Numbered from the stretch's first letter, positions 42,784 to 51,994 are shown. The stretch: DNA of 63,954 nt from Peptoniphilus stercorisuis (GCF_017874395.1 NZ_JAGGLJ010000011.1:1-63954), one strand, 5' to 3'. Program-made: numbers and translations. Notes: a model not told the origin generated them from the sequence alone.

Positions 42784-43269
42784 TCAGATGCTCATAACAG
42801 CCTCATTTACTATTTTTTCTATTTCTTCAACTGGTTTTTCATATACAAGAACCATTTCTGAAATAATGATTTGTTTTGCTGCAGTTAACATCTTTCTTTC
42901 TCCTGTAGATAGGGTTTTTTTCTCATCAAGTCTTTCTAAACATCTTACAACTCGAGCAATTTCCTCTATCTTTCCTGATTTTATTCTATCCATGTTAAAT
43001 CTATATCTTCTATTCCAATTCTTGGGCATTTCAATTTCTTCATACAAACTTAGTATATTTAATACTTCGTCCATTTCTTCCTTTGTTAAAATTTCACGTA
43101 CGCCTACTTCATTGGCATTTCCAACTGGTACCATTACATTCATATCATTAATTGGCATTTTTAGTATATAATACTTTCTTTTTTCCCCTAAAATTTCACG
43201 TTCTTCAATTCCTACAATAATGCCAGCTCCATGCATTGGATATACAACTCTATCGCCTATGTCAAACAT
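42784..43269 (-). CDS. carD: CarD-family RNA polymerase-binding regulator
   Basis: A 161-residue CarD/CdnL-type protein. The N-terminal RNA polymerase interaction domain begins FDIGDRVVYPMHGAGIIVGIEEREILGE and includes YYILKMPINDMNVMVPV. The helical C-terminal domain has NWNRRYRFNMDRIKSGKIEEIARVVR and GERKMLTAAKQIIISE. CarD stabilises open promoter complexes, notably at rRNA promoters. AGGAGGG precedes the ATG. It lies between radA and yacL, where B. subtilis has disA. Confidence 0.93.
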   Translation of the reverse strand: MFDIGDRVVYPMHGAGIIVGIEEREILGEKRKYYILKMPINDMNVMVPVGNANEVGVREILTKEEMDEVLNILSLYEEIEMPKNWNRRYRFNMDRIKSGKIEEIARVVRCLERLDEKKTLSTGERKMLTAAKQIIISEMVLVYEKPVEEIEKIVNEAVMSI

Positions 43270-43298
43270 TTTATCCCTCCTGATATACGCCCACTATT

Positions 43299-43327
43299 AG
43301 TATATCAAAAATGAAAATAAAAGTAAA
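43299..43327 (-). promoter_or_regulatory. Promoter of carD
   Basis: Minus-strand TTTACT (43327-43322), a 17-base spacer and TATACT (43304-43299) with an extended TG. It is about 30 bases before the start codon. The rest of the gap up to the radA terminator (43328-43546) is AT-rich and shows no gene. Confidence 0.55.
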
Positions 43328-43546
43328 CATATTATAATACCATAAATTGAATTCATATGCAAAGTTTTTTTTAGAAGATATTTAAATTCTATCAGTGTGT
43401 TAAATTTTATTCAAGTTAAATAATTGTTAACTTATCTATGATTTATCTAAAATAATATTAATAATTAGAATTATTTTTATAAAGAGCCTTGATTTTTCAA
43501 TCTTTAAGATATGAAATACTCTTAGTAATTTCTTTAACAATAAAAA

Positions 43547-43568
43547 AAGTAAGCCCTAAAGCTTACTT
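43547..43568 (-). terminator. Terminator of the ctsR-radA operon
   Basis: AAGTAAGC/GCTTACTT stem with a 6-base loop, followed by TTTTTTT on the minus strand. It covers the radA stop codon. Confidence 0.85.
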
Positions 43569-44933
43569 CATTATTTTTTCTATTACATCTAAAATTGTCT
43601 TACATTCAATAACTTTTATATCTTTTAATGATTTTTTTATTCTATCAGACACTTCAGGAACATAGGCTTTTTTAAAGCCCATTCTCTCTGCCTCTTTAAG
43701 TCTTAACTCTAAAGAAGGTACAGATTTAAGTTCTCCAGTAAGTCCTACATCTCCAATAAATACAGTATCAATATCTATTGGTTTATTTAATAGTGATGAT
43801 ACAATACTCATCATTACAGCTAAGTTTGACGCTGTTTCTTTAAGTTTAATTCCACCAGTTGTTTTTATTACAACATTTTTATCTATTAATCTTAAACTTG
43901 CTCTTTCTTCAAGTATTGAAATCAAAGTACTTAAATGCTCTCTTCTTATACATTCACCTATTCTAGATGCATAAGGTAAGAAAGATCTAGCAGTTAGTGC
44001 CTCTATCTCAAGAATTATAGGTCTAGTTCCTTCTCTTACTACACTTAGAGCAGATCCTGGGACTTCTTCTCCCTTTTTTCTTACTGTCATAAAATACTCA
44101 GAAGGATTATCAAGAGACATCATTCCATCTTCAGTCATTAAGAAAAATCCCATTTCCCCAGTTGAACCATATCTGTTTTTTGATGTCAATAAAGATCTTA
44201 ATTCTTCTTGATTTTCCCCTTCTATTATTAAAACTGTATCTACTAAATGCTCCAAGGCTCTTGCGCCTGCAAGTTCATCTTCCTTAGTCATTTGTCCTAC
44301 TAAAAAAACCATTCTAGGTCTTTCTTGATTTTTTGCAAGTTCCACCATTTTATGAGCACATTCCATAACTTGTGTTGGACTTGCTGCTCTTGATGGATAT
44401 TCATTTAATGTAAAAGTTTGAATAGAATCTATAATTATAAAATCAGGATCTATTTCATCTATTTCAACAAGTACATTGTCTAATATAGTATCAGAATATA
44501 CATAAATATTTTGTGATATATCCTTAGTTATTCTAATAGCTCTTTGTTTTATTTGATTTTCAGATTCTTCACCTGATGCATATAAAACCTTATATCCCTT
44601 TTCACTTAAGTCATTGGCAACTTGAAAGAGCAGTGTTGATTTACCTGCTCCTGGTTTTGCTGTTAGTATTGAAATAGAATCTCTTACTATTCCTCCACCC
44701 ATTACTCTATTAAATTCTTCAATATCTGTTTTTAATCTAAAGGAGTCTTGAGATTTTATATCTATAAGTTTTTTTGCTTTTGTTTTTTTTGAACTTGTTT
44801 TAGAAGATATAGCTCCTGATGATTCCTCTACTTCTTCAATAGTGCCCCATTCATTACATTGAGGACATTTTCCAAAGAAACCTGCAGAAATATATCCACA
44901 ACTATTACACTTGAACACCGTCTTTTTCTTCAT
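43563..44933 (-). CDS. radA: DNA repair protein RadA (Sms)
   Basis: Branch-migration helicase used in recombinational repair, 456 residues. N-terminal zinc finger C9-x2-C12...C23-x2-C26 (FKCNSCGYISAGFFGKCPQCN), RecA-like ATPase with AKPGAGKSTLL, the RadA KNRYGSTGE motif (usually KNRFG), and a C-terminal Lon-protease-like domain (GGIKLKETASNLAVMMSI, GLTGELKSV). The start lies 29 bases inside clpC, so translation is coupled. Confidence 0.96.
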   Translation of the reverse strand: MKKKTVFKCNSCGYISAGFFGKCPQCNEWGTIEEVEESSGAISSKTSSKKTKAKKLIDIKSQDSFRLKTDIEEFNRVMGGGIVRDSISILTAKPGAGKSTLLFQVANDLSEKGYKVLYASGEESENQIKQRAIRITKDISQNIYVYSDTILDNVLVEIDEIDPDFIIIDSIQTFTLNEYPSRAASPTQVMECAHKMVELAKNQERPRMVFLVGQMTKEDELAGARALEHLVDTVLIIEGENQEELRSLLTSKNRYGSTGEMGFFLMTEDGMMSLDNPSEYFMTVRKKGEEVPGSALSVVREGTRPIILEIEALTARSFLPYASRIGECIRREHLSTLISILEERASLRLIDKNVVIKTTGGIKLKETASNLAVMMSIVSSLLNKPIDIDTVFIGDVGLTGELKSVPSLELRLKEAERMGFKKAYVPEVSDRIKKSLKDIKVIECKTILDVIEKIMK

Positions 44934-47358
44934 TTGTCACCTCAGTAGATTTTTTCTTTACTACTAATTTTCTATAAAAATCAATTGTAATTTCATCACC
45001 CTTTGAAATTTCTTTATCTAAAATCATTTGGGCTATTTCATCTTCAATATAAGTTCTTATAGCTCTTTCTAATGGTCTTGCTCCATATTCTGGATCAAAT
45101 CCCTTTTCAGCAATATATTTTACAATTTTATTTGTAAATTCTACTTTTATACCCATTTCAAGAAGTCTATCTTTTAATTTATCAAGCATTAATACTACAA
45201 TCTCTTTTATTTCTTTTTCAGTAAGTTCTTTAAATACAATTATTTCATCAACTCTATTTAAAAACTCTGGTCTAAAAGTTGATTTTAAAGCTTCATTTAT
45301 AACATCTTTCATTCTTTCATATTCAGCTTTATTGTCATTTTCTTGATTAAATCCTATAGCAGCTTTCTTAGACATCATAGTAGCTCCAGCATTAGAAGTC
45401 ATTATAATTACAGTATCTTTAAAGGAAACTGTTCTTCCCTTAGAATCTGTAAGTCTTCCATCATCTAATATTTGAAGAAGTATATTAAATACATCTGGAT
45501 GAGCTTTTTCAATTTCATCAAATAATATTACAGAATATGGATTTGATCTTACAATTTCTGTAAGTTGTCCACCTTCATCATGACCAATATATCCTGGAGG
45601 TGATCCAATTAATTTTGCAACAGTATGCTTTTCCATATATTCAGACATATCTATTCTAATCATATTGTCCATCGATCCAAATAACTCATTTGCAAGTATC
45701 TTTGCAAGATAAGTCTTACCAACTCCTGTAGGACCTACAAATATAAATGAACCTATTGGTTTATTTGGATCTTTAAGTCCAATTCTAGCTCTTTTTATAG
45801 CACGAGAAAGACTATCTACTGCCTCCTCTTGTCCCTTTACATAATCTTTAATATTATTGTCTAAATTGGCAAGATTTTCAGTTTCTTTTTCTGTCATTTT
45901 AGATACTGGAACATTGCTCCAATCAGAAACTATCTCCGCAATATCCTCATAAGTTACTTTTTCTTTTTTAGCATTTTCTTTAAAATCTTCTTCTTTTTTA
46001 TTTAACTCTTCTTTAACTAATTTTTCCTTATCTCTTAAACTTGCAGCAAGTTCAAAATCTTGAGAAGATACTGCTTTATTTTTCTCAATTTCAATTTCTT
46101 TTAATTTTTCATTATATTCATCTCTAAAATCTGGAATCTTATAAGATTTAATTTTGATTTTAGAAGATGCTTCATCTATTAAATCAATTGCCTTATCAGG
46201 TAAAAATCTATCATTTAAATATCTATCTGAAAGTTTTACAGAAGCCTCTACTGCTCTATTTGTAATAATTACATCATGGTGTTTTTCATATTTATCTTTT
46301 ATGCCTTTTAAAATCTCAATAGATTCTTCAACACTTGGCTCTTCTACCATTATTGGCATAAGTCTTCTTTCAAAGGCAGGATCTTTTTCAATTTCTTTTC
46401 TATATTCAGAAGTTGTAGTTGCTCCAATAATTTGAAGCTCTCCCTTTGTAAGCATTGGCTTTAAAATATTAGATGCATCCATTGCACCCTCTGCAGCACC
46501 TGCTCCAATTACTACATGAAGCTCATCTATAAATAAAATAGTATTATCTGATTCAATAGATTCTTTAATTACAGATTTAAGCCTTTCTTCAAAATCTCCT
46601 CTATATTTTGCCCCAGCAATAAGTCCAGATACATCAAGAGTTCTAATGATTTTGTCCTTCATCATATCAGGCACATTGCCCTCTGATATTTCCTTTGCAA
46701 GCCCCTCTGCAATTGCAGTTTTTCCTACACCAGGCTCTCCAATTAAAACAGGATTATTTTTTGTTCTTCTTGATAAAACTTGAATTACTCTTTCAATTTC
46801 TTCATCTCTACCTATTACAGGATCTATCTTTCCACTTTTTGATTTTTCTATTAAATTAACTGTATATTTTTCTAAATTTTCATAAACTTTAGATTTTTCA
46901 TTATTTTGAGAATTCATTTGCATTTGAGCAGATTTTAAAATTCCCTCTTGAAGAGAAATCTCATCTACTCCAAGTCTTTTTAAAACAAGCATTGCAACTC
47001 CTTGACCTTCTCTTAATATTCCAAGAAGTAGGTGATGAGTTCCAACATAATTTTTCTTTTCTTCCTTTGCAGCTTCAAAAGCAAGCTCAAAAATTCTCTT
47101 AGTTCTTGGTGCATAACTTATAGTAGAAGGAATTGCACCTTGACCTTGAGGAACTATCTCAAGTGTAGCTGCCTTTACCCTATCGTAATTAAGTCCAATT
47201 TGAAAAAGAATTTGTGCTCCAAGACCTGTTTCTTCCTTAATTATTCCCAACAATAAATGCTCAGAACCAATATATGAATGTCTATCTTCTCTTGCCTCAT
47301 TTTGAGCAAATAAAATGGCCTTTTGACTTTTTTCTGTAAATCTTCCAAAAACGCTCAT
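44905..47358 (-). CDS. clpC: ATP-dependent Clp protease ATPase subunit ClpC
   Basis: Hsp100 unfoldase that feeds ClpP, 817 residues. Two Clp-N repeats (about 1-145), AAA-1 with GEPGVGKTAIAEGLA, a middle domain with the UVR motif (EKNKAVSSQDFELAASLRDKE) and AAA-2 with GPTGVGKTYLAK. The LGF-type ClpP loop region is in the second AAA domain. It works with McsA and McsB in stress proteolysis. Its ATG overlaps the mcsB stop by 1 base. Controlled by CtsR through the operator upstream of ctsR. Confidence 0.97.
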   Translation of the reverse strand: MSVFGRFTEKSQKAILFAQNEAREDRHSYIGSEHLLLGIIKEETGLGAQILFQIGLNYDRVKAATLEIVPQGQGAIPSTISYAPRTKRIFELAFEAAKEEKKNYVGTHHLLLGILREGQGVAMLVLKRLGVDEISLQEGILKSAQMQMNSQNNEKSKVYENLEKYTVNLIEKSKSGKIDPVIGRDEEIERVIQVLSRRTKNNPVLIGEPGVGKTAIAEGLAKEISEGNVPDMMKDKIIRTLDVSGLIAGAKYRGDFEERLKSVIKESIESDNTILFIDELHVVIGAGAAEGAMDASNILKPMLTKGELQIIGATTTSEYRKEIEKDPAFERRLMPIMVEEPSVEESIEILKGIKDKYEKHHDVIITNRAVEASVKLSDRYLNDRFLPDKAIDLIDEASSKIKIKSYKIPDFRDEYNEKLKEIEIEKNKAVSSQDFELAASLRDKEKLVKEELNKKEEDFKENAKKEKVTYEDIAEIVSDWSNVPVSKMTEKETENLANLDNNIKDYVKGQEEAVDSLSRAIKRARIGLKDPNKPIGSFIFVGPTGVGKTYLAKILANELFGSMDNMIRIDMSEYMEKHTVAKLIGSPPGYIGHDEGGQLTEIVRSNPYSVILFDEIEKAHPDVFNILLQILDDGRLTDSKGRTVSFKDTVIIMTSNAGATMMSKKAAIGFNQENDNKAEYERMKDVINEALKSTFRPEFLNRVDEIIVFKELTEKEIKEIVVLMLDKLKDRLLEMGIKVEFTNKIVKYIAEKGFDPEYGARPLERAIRTYIEDEIAQMILDKEISKGDEITIDFYRKLVVKKKSTEVTNEEKDGVQV

Positions 47359-48335
47359 TAAAAGACCTCCTTCATTAGTTTTCTAATATTATTAGCTCTT
47401 AATATATTTCTTGATTTAGAATCAAGTAAAGAGCCTCTTTCTATTTGAATATGCCCATTTTTAAAATTCTTAATAGTTTCAACAAAATCAATTTCTCTAT
47501 TTGCCTTTATAATATTAAGTTCTAGTCCCAAAAATATATTTGAAAAATGTTGCATCATTTCTTCTTCATCAATAATTCTTGCATTAGATAATATTCCATA
47601 AGATCTACTTACAATATCTTTTAACTCAATAATATTTTCAAGATAAAACTCCTGTCTTTTCTCAAGTTCCTTTGTAATAATACTTGCACAAAGCACATTT
47701 AATCTATTAATATAATCTTTTTCAGTAAAACCAATAGTTCTAACTGGTGAGATAATATAAATATTACCTAAAGCTTTTTTCTTTTCCTTATTAATACCTT
47801 CAATCTTATATCCCTTAGCACGAATTTTCTTAAAAACATCAGTTAAATTATAATAACTAATTGCTGGAAGATGCATCATTACACTTGGAATCATTGCACA
47901 TCCAGAATTTAAAGGATTACTTGCTAAATATCCAAACTCATCATCAAAGGCATAATTTATTTTTCCATCAAAAGCATCATCTAGTTTCATTATTTCATAA
48001 AAACTAGTTTCTAAATTTAATTCATTTCTAGATTTTTGAATTACAATATGATCAGTTTCATTTACTAATATTTCAGGAGAATCCTCCTTTAAGAATACAG
48101 ATGCAAATTCAATATTTTTTAAAAGTTCACCTGTAATTATTTCATCTTCAAAAAGTTTCAACTTTTCAATTGATGTTGTATTCTTTAAATCTATTGAACT
48201 ATATCCAAGAGGAGTAGCTATGCTTTCTACCTTTTCAATAATCTCTTTGGCATCACCATTAGATATTCTTGATGGAAAATTAAAATCTCTTACATTTCTA
48301 ACAAGTCTAACTTTTGAATTTAAAACAACTGCCAT
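47358..48335 (-). CDS. mcsB: McsB-like protein with a degenerate arginine-kinase site
   Basis: Homologue of the protein arginine kinase McsB (325 residues, slightly short). The fold is plainly conserved: SKVRLVRNV, NETDHIVIQ (92-100), YAFDDEFGYLASNP, SVMMHLPA, SRSYGILSNAR. Compared with B. subtilis McsB as I know it, the active site is mostly gone. The catalytic Glu of NEEDH is Thr94, the reactive Cys of TSCPTN is Asn140, and ATP-binding arginines are replaced (first Arg of SRIR by Lys8, DHIRIQ by Val98, GLRAS by Pro150, VVRG by Glu179). The GEGSE loop reads KEKKK. Likely a pseudokinase or scaffold for McsA/ClpC. Position in the ctsR operon is standard. Confidence 0.9.
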   Translation of the reverse strand: MAVVLNSKVRLVRNVRDFNFPSRISNGDAKEIIEKVESIATPLGYSSIDLKNTTSIEKLKLFEDEIITGELLKNIEFASVFLKEDSPEILVNETDHIVIQKSRNELNLETSFYEIMKLDDAFDGKINYAFDDEFGYLASNPLNSGCAMIPSVMMHLPAISYYNLTDVFKKIRAKGYKIEGINKEKKKALGNIYIISPVRTIGFTEKDYINRLNVLCASIITKELEKRQEFYLENIIELKDIVSRSYGILSNARIIDEEEMMQHFSNIFLGLELNIIKANREIDFVETIKNFKNGHIQIERGSLLDSKSRNILRANNIRKLMKEVF

Positions 48336-48336
48336 C

Positions 48337-48837
48337 TCATCCCTCTTTTAACATATTTATTTCATCTCGAAGCTTTGCAGCCTCTTCATATTCTTCTAGT
48401 TCTATTGCAACATTTAATCTATTTAAAAGTTTAATTTCTTCTCTTTTTTTAATAGATTTTTCTCCAGCAGACTTTGGAATTTTTCCCTTATGATTTGTAG
48501 ATGAACTTAAATTTAATAAAATACCATTTATTTCTTCTCTAAATTCATCATAACAATGTTCACATCCTAAAGTTTTTCCCTTTACCATATCCTTTAAAGA
48601 AGTTTCACAATAAGAACAAGCTTTTTCAAGTTCTTTTTCATCAATAGAATTTGTTAATTTAAATAATTCTCCAATAAAATTTTCAACTTTTTCAGTTACT
48701 ATATTATTAAAATCTAAATCTTCTTTCATTTTCTCTTCAGCACATTTTGCACATAAATGAACAATCTCTACATCATTATTTTGCATCTTTGTATAAGCAA
48801 TTATTGCATCTCTTTTTTTACAGCTATCACATAACAT
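48337..48837 (-). CDS. mcsA: McsA, zinc-binding activator of McsB/ClpC
   Basis: A 166-residue adaptor. Four CxxC pairs bind zinc (C3/C6, C29/C32, C74/C77, C92/C95). The C-terminal UVR-type helix pair is RLNVAIELEEYEEAAKLRDEINML, which contacts ClpC. In B. subtilis McsA activates the kinase McsB; here its partner looks catalytically dead, so an adaptor role may dominate. It starts 12 bases after ctsR and ends 1 base before mcsB. Confidence 0.94.
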   Translation of the reverse strand: MLCDSCKKRDAIIAYTKMQNNDVEIVHLCAKCAEEKMKEDLDFNNIVTEKVENFIGELFKLTNSIDEKELEKACSYCETSLKDMVKGKTLGCEHCYDEFREEINGILLNLSSSTNHKGKIPKSAGEKSIKKREEIKLLNRLNVAIELEEYEEAAKLRDEINMLKEG

Positions 48838-48849
48838 ATATATTACCTC

Positions 48850-49305
48850 CTATTTGAAAATAACAAGAAGTACATTCTTTAAAATATTTGCTCGAATCTC
48901 ATTTTTATTTTCACATCCTAAAGATAATGCTCTATCACTTAAAGAAACTTTTATTATTTCCGATTCTCTTTCATTAATATAATCAAGTCTTAAAAGTTCA
49001 TTAATAATTTGATCAGCCTTGTCTTTAGTAATTGAATTACCTATTTCATCATTAAAAATTTTATCAACAGAGTTTTTATTTTTAAATTCAACTCTTATTA
49101 TTCTTATATACCCTCCTCCACCACGTCTTGATTCTACATAATACCCTTTATATGGAGTAAATCTTGTAGTTAAAACATAGTTTATTTGAGAAGGAGCACA
49201 ATTAAACCTCTCAGCTATAAGAGATCTTTGTATTTCTAACTTACCATTTTCTTCCTCAATTAAATCTATTAAAAATTCCTCTATGGAATTTGATAATTTT
49301 GCCAT
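48850..49305 (-). CDS. ctsR: CtsR, repressor of class III heat-shock genes
   Basis: A 151-residue repressor with the winged helix IAERFNCAPSQINYVLTTRFTPYKGYYVESRRGGGGYIRI (about 30-70), including the glycine-rich wing RRGGGGYIRI that senses heat. The C-terminal part is helical. It represses its own operon (ctsR-mcsA-mcsB-clpC-radA) through the site at 49316-49332. The operator is immediately before the start and overlaps the ribosome binding site region. Confidence 0.96.
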   Translation of the reverse strand: MAKLSNSIEEFLIDLIEEENGKLEIQRSLIAERFNCAPSQINYVLTTRFTPYKGYYVESRRGGGGYIRIIRVEFKNKNSVDKIFNDEIGNSITKDKADQIINELLRLDYINERESEIIKVSLSDRALSLGCENKNEIRANILKNVLLVIFK

Positions 49306-49315
49306 AGTATCACCC

Positions 49316-49332
49316 TTTGACCATCTTTGCCT
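49316..49332 (-). promoter_or_regulatory. CtsR operator
   Basis: Minus-strand AGGCAAA-GAT-GGTCAAA matches the tandem heptad consensus (A/G)GTCAAANAN(A/G)GTCAAA: the second half is exact and the first is off by two bases. It abuts the AAAGGGTG ribosome binding site of ctsR. A TATAAT box lies about 45 bases upstream. Confidence 0.82.
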
Positions 49333-49484
49333 TTTAAGTTAAAAAAATACTGCATTTTCTTAGTAGATTATACTAACATTATATTTTTAAATTGTAAAGA
49401 TTTTTCTATAAATTACATTAATAATTATATACCCAATTCATATCTAATCAAAAATATAATAATAGTAATCTTTATATTATTATA

Positions 49485-49961
49485 TCATATATTTACTAAT
49501 TCATATTCTGTATTAATATCATCAAATATTCTAAGTAAATCCCTAAATTTAATATTTAAAGTTATATTGTTTACAAAGGGATGTACTCCTAGTGTTGTAT
49601 CTAAGTCTAGAGAATCATCTATTAATACTTTTACTTTATTATTTACATCATAAACAAGTCCTAGTGGAGTTACTGCACTTACATGACAAGCTAGATATTC
49701 AAAAAGTTTATCTTCTGATAAGAATGATAGCCTTTTTTCTCCAATTTCACTTTCAAGCTTTCCAATATCTAGATATTTTGATTCTTCTATAATTATAAAA
49801 TAAACTTGTCTTTCTTTTTTATTTTTCAAAACTAAATTTTTAACTTGTTGTCCTTCTACTAAGTTTAAATTTCCCTCAAGTGTAGTTAAAACTTTATGGT
49901 TAAATTTTTTATAATCTATATTATATTTCTTTAATATTTCATATGCTTTTTTCTCATCCAT
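49485..49961 (-). CDS. Prolyl-tRNA editing protein (YbaK/ProX type)
   Basis: A 158-residue free-standing editing domain that hydrolyses misacylated tRNA-Pro (Ala- or Cys-tRNA-Pro). Features: N-terminal DEKKAYEILKKYNIDYKKFNHK, the VKNLVLKNKKERQVYFIII core with the conserved lysine, and VTPLGLVYDVNNKVKVLIDDSL. The TLGVHPFVNNITLNIKF end matches the PrdX/ProX subgroup, often near proline or Stickland genes, which are absent here. It is monocistronic between the opp cluster and ctsR; bases 49333-49484 hold the ctsR promoter region only. Confidence 0.88.
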   Translation of the reverse strand: MDEKKAYEILKKYNIDYKKFNHKVLTTLEGNLNLVEGQQVKNLVLKNKKERQVYFIIIEESKYLDIGKLESEIGEKRLSFLSEDKLFEYLACHVSAVTPLGLVYDVNNKVKVLIDDSLDLDTTLGVHPFVNNITLNIKFRDLLRIFDDINTEYELVNI

Positions 49962-49989
49962 ATAAACACCTCTATATTATTATATACAA

Positions 49990-50020
49990 AAAAGGGCCCA
50001 AGTTAAACTTAAACCCTTTT
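49990..50020 (-). terminator. Terminator of the oppABCDF cluster
   Basis: AAAAGGG/CCCTTTT outer stem with a small inner AAGT/ACTT helix. The minus-strand product ends in TTTTTTG. It follows oppF directly. Confidence 0.75.
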
Positions 50021-50023
50021 TCT

Positions 50024-50983
50024 TTATTTAACAAGGTGACATGCTACGAAATGTCCCTTTGAAACTTCTTTTAATTCTGGTTTTGATTCTCTACATTGAT
50101 CACATGCTTTTGGGCATCTTTCTACAAATGGACAATTATCCTTTGGATCTATTGGACTTGGAACTTCTCCTTCAAGTACAATTCTTTGTTTTTGTCTTTG
50201 AATTTTTGGATCTGCAATTGGTATTGCTGATAAAAGTGCAATTGTATATGGATGCATTGGATTTTCATAAAGTTCATCTGATGGTGCAAGTTCCATCATA
50301 TTTCCAAGATACATTACTCCAACTCTATCTGATATATATCTAACCATTGAAAGATCATGAGCAATAAATAAATAAGTTAAATTCAACTTTTCTTGAAGTT
50401 CAATTAATAAATTTATTACTTGAGCTTGTATTGAAACATCTAGTGCAGAAATAGGCTCATCACATACGATAAATTTAGGATTAAGAGCAAGTGCTCTTGC
50501 AATTCCAACTCTTTGTCTTTGTCCTCCTGAAAACTCATGAGGAAATCTTGAAGCATGTTCTTCTGATAGTCCTACAAGTTTTAAAAGTTCTATAACTTTA
50601 TCGTGAATTTCCTTTTGACTACTATATATTTTATTAATCTCTAATGGTTCTGCTACAAGTGCTTCTACTGTCATACGTGGATTTAATGATGCATAGGGAT
50701 CTTGAAATATAAACTGAAAATCACGTCTAGATTTTCTCAAATCACTATTTGAAAGTTTATAAATATCCTTACCTTCAAAAATCATCTCTCCACCTGTTGG
50801 TTCATAAAGCCTTAAAAGAGTTCTTCCTGTAGTTGATTTTCCACATCCTGATTCACCTACAAGACCTAGAGTTTCTCCTTTGTATATATCAAAGGATACT
50901 CCATCTACAGCTTTTAATGTTCCTCCACCTTTTACTTTAAAGTATTTCTTTATATTTCTAGCACTTACTAAAGGCTCAGTCAT
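50024..50983 (-). CDS. oppF: Oligopeptide ABC transporter ATP-binding protein OppF
   Basis: Peripheral ATPase of peptide import, 319 residues. Walker A GESGCGKSTTGRTLLRL, signature FSGGQRQRVGIARALA, Walker B FIVCDEPISALD, and the H-loop FIAHDLSMVRYIS. The C-terminal oligopeptide domain has the cysteine motif CPFVERCPKACDQC...C seen in DppF/OppF proteins that bind an Fe-S cluster. Overlaps oppD by 8 bases. Last gene of the cluster. Confidence 0.95.
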   Translation of the reverse strand: MTEPLVSARNIKKYFKVKGGGTLKAVDGVSFDIYKGETLGLVGESGCGKSTTGRTLLRLYEPTGGEMIFEGKDIYKLSNSDLRKSRRDFQFIFQDPYASLNPRMTVEALVAEPLEINKIYSSQKEIHDKVIELLKLVGLSEEHASRFPHEFSGGQRQRVGIARALALNPKFIVCDEPISALDVSIQAQVINLLIELQEKLNLTYLFIAHDLSMVRYISDRVGVMYLGNMMELAPSDELYENPMHPYTIALLSAIPIADPKIQRQKQRIVLEGEVPSPIDPKDNCPFVERCPKACDQCRESKPELKEVSKGHFVACHLVK

Positions 50984-51986
50984 TTATATCGCTCCTTTCA
51001 AGATTTGGTTCATTCATTGGATGATATAACCAACATCTGCAAAAATGTCCTTCTCCATGTTCTGTAACTTCAGGCATATGTTCTTTACAAATTTTCATAG
51101 CCTCGTCACATCTTTCATAAAATGGACATCCCTTTGGAGGAATATAAAGATCTGGAGGTGTACCTTTAATTGCATGTAATTTATCTGTTTTATTCATATC
51201 AATTCTTGGAACTGATGCTAGAAGTTTTTTAGTATAAGGATGTTTTGTATTATAGAAAATTTCATCAGTTGATCCCTCTTCTAAAATTTGTCCTGCATAC
51301 ATTACTTCTACTTTATTACTCATATCTGCTACTACTCCAAGATCATGAGTAATTAATATAATACTCATTCCAAGTTCATCTTGAAGTTTTTTCATAAGTT
51401 CTAGTATTTGAGCTTGTACTGTAACATCTAGAGCTGTAGTTGGCTCATCTGCTATCATAAGCTCTGGATGAAGAACCATTGCAATTGCAATCATAACTCT
51501 TTGTCTCATACCACCTGAAAATTCATGAGGATATTGATTTATTCTCTTTTCAGGTTCTGGAACAGAAACAAGATCAAGTATTTCTATTGCCTTTTGTTTT
51601 GCTTCTTCCTTTGATATATCTTCATGCTTTAAAATACCTTCAACTATTTGTTTTCCAACTTTCATAGTTGGATTTAATGATGTCATTGGATCTTGAAATA
51701 CCATTGAAATTTTATTTCCACGATAGTCTTCCATTTCTTTTTCTGTCTTTGGTACTAAGTTTTCACCTTTAAATAAAATCTCTCCACCCTTATAAAATGC
51801 TGGTGGGTCTGGTAATAGTTTCATTATGGAATTAGCTGTAACACTTTTTCCACATCCACTTTCACCTACTATTGCAACTGTTTGAGATTTTGGAACTGTA
51901 AAAGATATCCCTCTTACAGCTTCAACTTCTCCAAAGAAAGTTTTAAAAGATACTTGTAAGTTATTTACTTCTAAAATATTTTCCAT
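50976..51986 (-). CDS. oppD: Oligopeptide ABC transporter ATP-binding protein OppD
   Basis: A 336-residue ATPase partner of OppF. Walker A GESGCGKSVTANSIMKL, signature FSGGMRQRVMIAIAM, Walker B MIADEPTTALD, H-loop LITHDLGVVADMS. The C-terminal peptide-transport extension carries CPFYERCDEAMKIC and two more cysteines, again a possible Fe-S site. It lies 8 bases past oppC and overlaps oppF by 8 bases. Confidence 0.95.
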   Translation of the reverse strand: MENILEVNNLQVSFKTFFGEVEAVRGISFTVPKSQTVAIVGESGCGKSVTANSIMKLLPDPPAFYKGGEILFKGENLVPKTEKEMEDYRGNKISMVFQDPMTSLNPTMKVGKQIVEGILKHEDISKEEAKQKAIEILDLVSVPEPEKRINQYPHEFSGGMRQRVMIAIAMVLHPELMIADEPTTALDVTVQAQILELMKKLQDELGMSIILITHDLGVVADMSNKVEVMYAGQILEEGSTDEIFYNTKHPYTKKLLASVPRIDMNKTDKLHAIKGTPPDLYIPPKGCPFYERCDEAMKICKEHMPEVTEHGEGHFCRCWLYHPMNEPNLERSDIND

Positions 51987-51994
51987 TTATGTCC

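Noticed and set aside
42788-43171. 127-codon plus-strand frame opposite carD
   Set aside because: Shadow of carD with no start signal; carD itself matches its family over its full length.
49327-49653. 108-codon plus-strand frame between ctsR and the editing protein
   Set aside because: It runs through the ctsR promoter region and antisense to the editing gene; no ribosome binding site and biased low-complexity sequence.
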